DNA of 64,000 bases from contig NC_016587.1 in the NCBI RefSeq assembly GCF_000283655.1, forward strand, positions 558,001 through 622,000, given 5' to 3'. A program made the position numbers and the translations under genes. The notes under the pieces were generated by a model, which was not told where the DNA came from, ran no database searches, and saw only the letters and a list, made by a program, of their open reading frames with translations. Positions 29,201 through 38,200 of the stretch are shown in pieces (within the stretch, counting starts at the first letter, position 1; each line of letters opens with the position of its first letter). Origin of the DNA: Azospirillum lipoferum 4B (GTDB taxonomy: Bacteria; Pseudomonadota; Alphaproteobacteria; Azospirillales; Azospirillaceae).

Positions 29201-32200
29201 ACCACTTCACCGCACCCACCGACGGCCTGTCGCGCGGGCTCGACGCCATCACCTTCAGCGGCGGCGTCACGCTGGACGTCTTCGGCGAGAACGTGATGTT
29301 CGGCCAGCAGGGGACGGACGACTTCACCGTGTTTCCCGGCCAGGGTCGGCAATACATCTTCGCCGGCGGCGGCACCGACCGGCTGACTTTCGGTCCCGGC
29401 GTCGATCCGGCGCTGGTGCGGATGGAGCGGGACGGCGTCAACCTGCACATCTTCACCGACGACGGCAGCATCGATCTGGTGGCGGTCAACCATTTCGGCC
29501 CCACCGGGGTGGCGGGCAGCGGCTCCGGCCTTGCCACCGTCGCCTATGCGGACGGGCAGAACTGGACGGTCGCCGGCAACGGCATCCTGATCGGCAGCCT
29601 CGGCAACAACAGCTACAGCGTGGCGACCAACAGCGGCCCGGTGACGATCCACCCGGCGGGCGAGGACAACCGGCTGGCCTTCACCGCGGGCATTCCCCCA
29701 ACGAATTTGCGGCTGGTGCGCGAGCATGACGACCTGCGCATCCTGTCGGCCGACGGCACGGTCAACGTGCTGGTGGTCAACCATTTCCGGAACCAGCTGG
29801 ATCAGGTCACCTTCTCGGCCGGCGCGCCGTGGAATCTGGGGGCGGGCAACGTCTTCATCGGCGGCGACGGGCCGTCGGTCTTCCGCTTCGACAACATCGC
29901 CACCGACCTGATGGTGTTCCCCGGCAGCGGCGACATCGTGGGGATGCCCAGCGGCCTCGACTGGAAGGACGTGGTGCTGACGCGCTCCGGCGGCGACCTG
30001 ATCGTGCAGGTCCGCGCCACCGGGCGGCAGGTCCGCATCGTCAATCATTTCTCCGCCAGCGACGGCACCGGCGGGTTGGCCGGGCTGAACTTTGCCGACG
30101 GCACGACCATGCCGCTGGGTGAGCTGGCGGTGCTGGGCGGCGGCAGCGGCGACCTGCTGACCGGGACGGCCACCGAAGACGTGATGCTGGGCCAGGACGG
30201 CGACGACCGGCTGAGCGGCGGCGGCGGCAACGACACGCTGATCAGCGGCATCGGCAACGACACGCTGGACGGCGGCGCCGGCAACGACGTCTATGTCTAC
30301 CGCATCGGCGACGGCCGCGATTACATCCTGGACAGCGCCGGCTTCGACCGGATCGAGTTCGGTCCCGGCATCGGCCGCGGCGACCTCTACTTCGCGCGCT
30401 TCGGCAACGATCTCCACATCCGCTTCCGCGGCCGGCCGGCCGACGAGATCGTGGTGACCGGCCGCTTCAACATGGCGGGCGACGGAACCAGCTTCGTGGA
30501 GCGGCTGGCCTTCGCCGACGGCAGCAGTTTCGAGCTGACCCGCACCGACATCGCGCTGGAGACGGTGGCGACCAACGCCAGTGAATACCTGCAGGGCTAC
30601 AATGTCGGCGACCGGATCGAGGGAACGGCCGGCAACGACACGATCCTGGGATATGCCGGCAACGACACGCTGATCGGCGGCACCGGATCGGACTCGATCG
30701 ACGGAGGGATGGGCGACGACCTGATCGACGGCCGCGACGATCCCGGCACCGATGGCGCACGGGACGTGATCCTGGGCCGCGACGGCAACGACACCATCCT
30801 GGCCGGCGGCGGATCCGATGTCATCCTTGGCGGTACCGGCGACGACAGCATCGACGGTGGCGGCGGCAACGACAGCATCGATGGCGAGGACGGCAACGAC
30901 AGCATCGACGGCGGCACCGGTGCCGACACCATCTATGGCCGGGACGGCAACGACACGCTGGCCGGCGGCGCCGGCAACGACACGCTCTACAGCGGTGCCG
31001 GCGACGACCTGATCCGTTACGGCGGCGGCAGCGACACCATCGCCAACGAGGACGGCCGCGACATTCTGGAGATCGGGCCGGGCTTCGCCCGCGCCGACCT
31101 CTACTTCGCGCGCTTCGGCAACGATCTCTACATCCGCTTCCGCAATTCGGCGGAACAGATCGTCCTGACCGGCCGCTTCAGCGGGGCGGGCGACGGGACC
31201 AGCTTCGTGCAGACGCTGCGCTTCGCCGACGGCACGGACTATGCCGTCACAGCGCAGGATCTGGCGCTGGAAACGGTGGCGACCGACGCCAGCGAGACGC
31301 TGGAAGGCTACAATGTCGGCGACATCATCCTCGGCCAGGGCGGCAACGACACCATTCACGGCTATACCGGCAACGACAGCCTGGACGGCGGGAGCGGCAA
31401 CGACCGCCTCTATGCCGGCAGCGGCGACGATGTCCTGGAGGGCGGCGACGGAGCAGACGCCCTGTATGGCGACATCGGCAACGACCTGCTTTCCGGCGGC
31501 ACCGGCAACGACAGCCTCTATGGCGAGGCGGGAGCCGATTCCCTGTCCGGTGGCGACGGCGCCGACTTCCTGTCGGGTGGCGACGGCAATGACGGTCTGA
31601 CCGGCGGGGCGGGCAACGACACGCTGGATGGCGGGGACGGCAACGACCTGCTGGAGGGCGGTGACGGCGACGACAGCCTGCGGGCCGGCGACGGCGACGA
31701 TACGCTGGTGGGCGGCAACGGCACCGACACCCTGTCGACCGGGGCCGGCAACGACACCATCCGCTTCGATGGCGGGCGCGAGACCATCACCAACGAAGGC
31801 GGCGCCGACGTGCTGGAGATCGGCGGCGGGCTGACCAAGGCCGATCTCTATTACGCCCGCTTCGGCAACGACCTGTATCTGCGCTTCCGCAATCGCAGCG
31901 ACGAAGTGATTCTGACCGGCCGCTTCAGCGGCGACAGCGACGGGTCGAGCTATGTCCAGACCGTGCTGTTCGCCAATGGCGACCGCGCCGATCTGACCGA
32001 TCCAGCCCTGGTGCTGGAAACGGTGGCGAGCGAACTCAACGACTCGCTGGAGGGTTACAACGCCAACGACACCATCAGCAGCCTGGGCGGCAGCGACACC
32101 ATCCGTGGCTATGGCGGCGACGACCTGCTGGCTGGCGGCACCGGCAACGACGTGCTGTTCGGCGGAACCGGGAACGACCGTCTGAACGGCGGCGGCGGGG

Positions 32201-35200
32201 CCGACCGTCTGGAAGGCGGCGACGGCAACGACACGCTGGAAGGCGGAGACGATGCCGACCTGCAGTATGGCGGTGCGGGCGACGATTTGATCCTCGGCGG
32301 CGGCGGCAACGATTACATGCAGGGCGGTGACGGGGCAGACAGCCTGACCGGCGACGTCGGCAACGACACGCTGTACGGCGATGCCGGCGACGACAGCCTG
32401 CAAGGCGGCGACGGCAACGACTATCTTCAGGGCGACGACGGCGCCGACACGGTGGAAGGCGGGGCGGGCACCAACACCGTCCTGACCGGGCTGGGCGACG
32501 ACGTGATCCGCTATGACGGCGGGCGCGACACCATCACCAACGAGGGCGGCAACGACGTTCTGGTGATCCGCACCGCATTGAGGCGGGAGGACCTCTATTT
32601 CGCCCGCTTCGGCAACGACCTGTATCTGCGCTTCCGCGGCGCGGCCGACGAGATCGTTCTGAAGGACCGCTTCAACGGCGCCGGCGATGGGACGAGCTAT
32701 GTCCAGCGCATCCTGTTCGCCGACGGGCAGGAGGTGGACCTGACCGACCCGACGCTGAAGCTGGAAACCCTGGCGACCGCGGCGTGGGAGACGCTGGAGG
32801 GCTACAATGTCGGCGACCTCATCCAGGGCGTGGGCGGCAACGACAGCATCCACGGCTATGGCGGGAACGACACGCTGGATGGCGGGGCCGGCAACGACAC
32901 GCTCTATGGCGATGCGGGCAATGACACGCTGATCGGCGGGGCGGGCGACGACCGGCTGGAGGGCGCCGACGCCGACGACCTGCTGCAGGGCGGCGACGGC
33001 AACGACAGCCTGACCGGCGGGGCCGGCGACGACACGCTGACCGGCGGCGCCGGTAAAGACCAGTATTACGGCGGCGACGGCAACGACCTGATCGACAACC
33101 GGGACGACACCGGCACCGGCGCCGCGCTGAATGTCGCCTATGGCGAGGCGGGGAACGACACCATCCTGGGCGGCGATGCGGGCGAGACCTTCGCCGGTGG
33201 AGACGGCGACGACCGGCTGGAGGGCAATGCCGGCAACGATTGGCTGGAGGGCAACGCCGGGAACGACAGCCTGCAAGGCGGCGGCGGCGACGACAACCTT
33301 CAGGGCGGCGATGGCGCTGACACTCTGGAAGGCGGGGCGGGCACCAACACCGTCCTGGCCGGGCTGGGCGACGATGTGATCCGCTATGACGGCGGGCGCG
33401 ACACCATCACCAACGAGGGCGGCAACGACGTTCTGGTGATCCGCACCGCTTTGAGGCGGGAGGACCTCTATTTCGCCCGCTTCGGCAACGACCTGTATCT
33501 GCGCTTCCGCGGCGCGGCCGACGAGATCGTTCTGAAGGACCGCTTCAACGGGGCCGGCGATGGGGCGAGCTATGTCCAGCGCATCCTGTTCGCCGACGGG
33601 CAGGAGGTGGACCTGACCGATCCGACGCTGAAGCTGGAAACCCTGGCGACCACGGCGTCGGAAAAGCTGGAGGGCTACAATGTCGGCGACCTGATCCAGG
33701 GCGTGGACGGCAACGACACGATCCATGGCTATGGCGGGAACGACACGCTGGATGGCGGGGCCGGCAACGACACGCTCTATGGCGATGCGGGCAACGACAC
33801 GCTGATCGGCGGCACCGGTGTCGACCGGCTGGAGGGCGGCGACGGCCTCGACACGCTGGACGGTGGCGAGGGGGACGACACGCTCTATGGCGATGCCGGC
33901 GACGACACGCTGATCGGCGGGGCCGGCAACAACACCCTCTATGGCGGAACGGGCAGCAACGTCATCCGTTTCGATGGCGGCCAGGACATCGTCTACAACA
34001 CCGGCGGCAGCGACGTCATCGAACTGGATGAGTCCTTCGACAAGGCTGCGCTCTATTTCTCCCGTTTCGGCAATGATCTCTATGTGCGTTTCACCGGCCG
34101 GACGGATCAGATCATCGTCAAGGACCGCTTCAACGGCGCCGGCGACGGTGCGGCCTATGCGCAGACCCTGCTGTTCGCCGATGGATCGCGGGAGGATCTG
34201 ACCCGCAAGGATCTGGTGATCCAGACGATCGGCGGCGCTGGAGGCGACAAGCTGGAGGGGTACAATGTCGGCGACACCCTCGACGGACAGGCCGGCAACG
34301 ACACCGTTTACGGTTATGGTGGCGACGACACGCTGACAGGCGGAACCGATCACGATCTGCTGGATGGTGGCGATGGCTCAGACATCGTCGATGGCGGGGA
34401 GGGCAACGATCTGGCTTTCGGCGGTGGTGGAAATGATACCGTTGCGGGCGGAAACGGCGAGGACCGCCTTTGGGGCGATGGTATTTCTCCCACTGGGAAT
34501 GAGGTGATCACCATTCGGATTCGAATGGGTGGACACAGTGTCAGTGGAAATTGGCCCCGAACCATCGTCACTCTCGATGGTCGGGTGATTATGGACGAGA
34601 CGGTCTACGTCCATTATTCGCATCTCAGTCCTTATCGGGTTGAAACGATTTATAATGGAGAACTGCGGGATTATAAGTTCACGTTAAGGGATATCAGTCA
34701 GGCAAGTCAGCTTGTCATCAGTGTGTACGATTATACGCATGGACGCGAAAGGCATAGCACGGCCGTGTTCATCGCCGGCATTGAGGTCGATGGCTATCCT
34801 GTCGCTGCCGGGTTTTATGTTTGGGAGTCCTACGCTGCAGGCGTATGGGGGCTGAATTCCCTCCTGCCCTCCCCATCCGCGACCGAACCTGTCGGCAACG
34901 ACTCTCTGACGGGTGGCGCCGGCAACGACGCGCTCAGCGGCGGCCAGGGCGACGACAGCCTGACGGGCGACAGCGGCAACGACACCATCCTCGGCGGCGC
35001 CGGCAACGACACCATCCTCGGCGGAGCCGGCTCCGACGAAATGCATGGCGGCGCCGGCAACGACCAGATCGACAACCGTGACGACCCGAACGCCGCCGGC
35101 ATCAACGACCTGTCCTACGGCGGTACTGGTACCGACACCCTCTACGGCGGTGGCGGCATCGACGTCGCCTATGGCGGGGCCGGCGACGACCTGATCGACG

Positions 35201-38200
35201 GCGGCGGCGGCGCCGATTACCTCTATGGCGAGGACGGCGCGGACTCCGTCCTCGGCGGCGCCGGGGCCGACTATCTCTACGGTCAGGCCGGCAACGACAC
35301 TCTGGACGGCGGGGCCGGCAACGACGCCATCGACGGCGGGGCCGGCAACGACCTGATCCGCTTCATCTCCGGTGACGGTGTGGACAGCATCGCCGGCGGC
35401 GGCGGCAACGACACGCTCGAACTGGGAGCCGGGCTGACGCTGGAGCAGATGTATCTCTCGCGCATCGGCACCGACCTGCACCTGATCTTCCGCGACACCG
35501 GCGACCGCATCGTCCTGGCCGGCCGCTTCAGCGGCGACGGCGACGGCGCGAATTTCGTACAGACGGTTAAGTTCGCGGATGGACGCACCATCGACCTGTC
35601 GGCCCAGACCATCGTGATGGAAACCCATGGGCAGGCGGCGGCGGAGACCCTGTACGGCTACAAGGACGACGACAGCATCGATGGCGGCGGCGGCAACGAC
35701 ACCCTCTATGGCTATGCCGGCGACGACCTGCTGACCGGAGGGGACGGCAACGACGCGCTGTATGGCGGGACCGGCAACGACACGCTGTCGGGCGGTGCCG
35801 GCGCCGATTACTTCGAAGGCGGCGACGGTGCCGACAGCCTGTCCGGCGGCGCCGACAACGACACGCTGTATGGTGGGGCCGGCAACGACGCGCTGTCGGG
35901 CGGCGCGGGCGCCAACACCATCGACGGCGGCGCCGGCAATGACAGCATCCTCTACGAAGGCGGCACCGACACCATCGTCGGCGGCGGCGGCAACGACGAG
36001 CTGGTCTTCGGCGAGGACTACACCCAGGCGGGCCTGCGGCTGGAACGCTTCGGCAAGGATCTGCACCTGGTCTTCGACGACCTGGCCAAGCGGATCGTCG
36101 TCGCCAACCGCTTCAGCGCGGTCGGCAACGGCGAGGGGACGAACTATGTGCAGACCCTGCGCTTCGCCGACGGCGGTACGATGGACCTGTCACGCACCGA
36201 TCTGGCGATCGCCACCCGCGACAGCGACGTCGGGCATGAGCTGGCGGGCTACAACGTCGGCGATGTGATCCGCGGCAACGGCGGCACCGACGCTATCTAT
36301 GGCTATGGCGGCAACGACACGCTGTATGGCGGCGCCGGCGCCGACGAGATGCGTGGCGGCGACGGCGACGACCTGATCGACAGCCGGGACGAGACGGCCG
36401 GCGGCGACGTTGCCTATGGCGAGGCCGGCAACGACACGCTCTATGGCGGTGCCGCCAACGATGCGCTCCATGGCGGCGACGGCGAAGACCTGATCCTGGG
36501 CGGCGCTGGCAACGACAGCATCGAGGGCAATGCCGGCAGGGACAGCCTGAGCGGCGGGGCGGGCGTCGACAGCCTGCACGGCGGGGCGGACGACGATACC
36601 CTTCATGGCGATGACGGCAACGATTACCTGTCCGGCGATGCCGGCGACGACATCTTGGCCGGCGGGGCCGGGGCCGACACGCTGGATGGCGGTATCGGCG
36701 CGGACATGCTGTCCGGCGGCGACGATGCCGATACGCTGGACGGCAAGGACGGCAACGACACGCTGGCCGGCGGTGCCGGCGCGAACTGGATCGTGACGGG
36801 GGCGGGCGACGACCTCGTGCTCTACCAGGGCGGTGCCGACACGGTGGTCGGCGGCGGCGGCAACGACACGCTGTCCTTCGGCGACGGCTTCAGCCGCGAC
36901 GACCTGCGGTTCGAACGCTACGGCAACAACCTGCATGTCCGCTTCGACGGCAAGCCCGACCGGATCGTCGTCGCCAACCGCTTCAGCGGAGCCGGCAACG
37001 GCGCCAACTACCTGCAGACGCTGCTGTTCGCCGACGGACGAACCGTCGACCTGAGCGATCCGGGCCTCGTCATCGACACCCGGGACGATGCGACCGCCCG
37101 CACGCTGGAAGGCTATGCCGCATCGGACACCATCCGCGGCGGCGGCGGCGACGATTCCATCCACGGCTATGGCGGCGACGACAGCCTGTATGGCGGGGCG
37201 GGATGGGATCTGGTCCGCGGCGGGGCCGGCAACGACCTGATCGACAGCAGCGACGACGACGCCAGCCACGACAGCCTCTATGGCGAGGACGGCAACGACA
37301 CCGTGCGCGGCGGCGGCGGCGGCGACGCCCTTTATGGCGATGCCGGCAACGACCGGATCGAGGGGCTGGCCGGGACCGACTCCATGATGGGAGGCACCGG
37401 CGACGACACGATGGAGGGCGGTGCCGGCAACGACACCCAGTTCGGCGGCGACGGGGCCGACAGCCTCGATGGCGGGGCGGACAACGACTATCTGATGGGC
37501 GATGCCGGTGCCGACGAGCTTTCGGGGGGCCTGGGTCACGACACGCTCTATGGCGGGGCCGACGGCGACCGCCTGTTCGGCGGCGACGGCAACGACATCC
37601 TCTTTGGCGATGCCGGCAACGACACCCTGATGGGCGGCGCCGGCGACGATGCCATCGACACCGGCGCCGGGGACGATCTGGTCGTCTATGACGGCGGCCG
37701 GGACACCGTCCTGGGCGGCGGCGGCAACGACACGCTGCTGTTCGGCGAAGGCTTCGCGGCCGACCAGCTCTATTTTGCGCGATTCGACAACAATCTGGTG
37801 TTGCGCTTCCGCGACCGGCCGGAACAGGTGGTCATCTCCAACCGCTTCAGCGGCGGGGGAGACGGCGCCAACTATCTGCAGACCGTCCGCTTCCACGACG
37901 GAACGGAGGTGCTGCTGTCCGATTCCGCACTGCGGCTGGAAACGGTCGGCGGCGACGGTGACGAGGCTCTGGCCGGCTATGTCAACGGCGACCGGATCGA
38001 CGGGCAGGGCGGCAAGGATGTGCTGGCCGGCTACGGCGGCAACGACACGCTGGTGGGCGGCACCGGCAGCGACAGACTATCGGGCGGCGACGGTGACGAC
38101 CTGCTGGACAGCCGGGACGACCTTGCCGGCTCAGGCGACAATGACGTCGCCTATGGCGAGGCCGGCAACGACACCGTGCTGGGCGGCGGCGGCAACGACA

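Noticed and set aside
24730-34353. Antisense open frame of more than 3200 codons opposite the RTX gene (and similar frames at 20125-24555, 34684-36066, 36190-37896, 38131-39954)
   Set aside because: They mirror the sense repeats: the GC-rich GGxGxD codons read backwards avoid stops. Composition is monotonous Val/Ala/Gly, with no domains or start signals.
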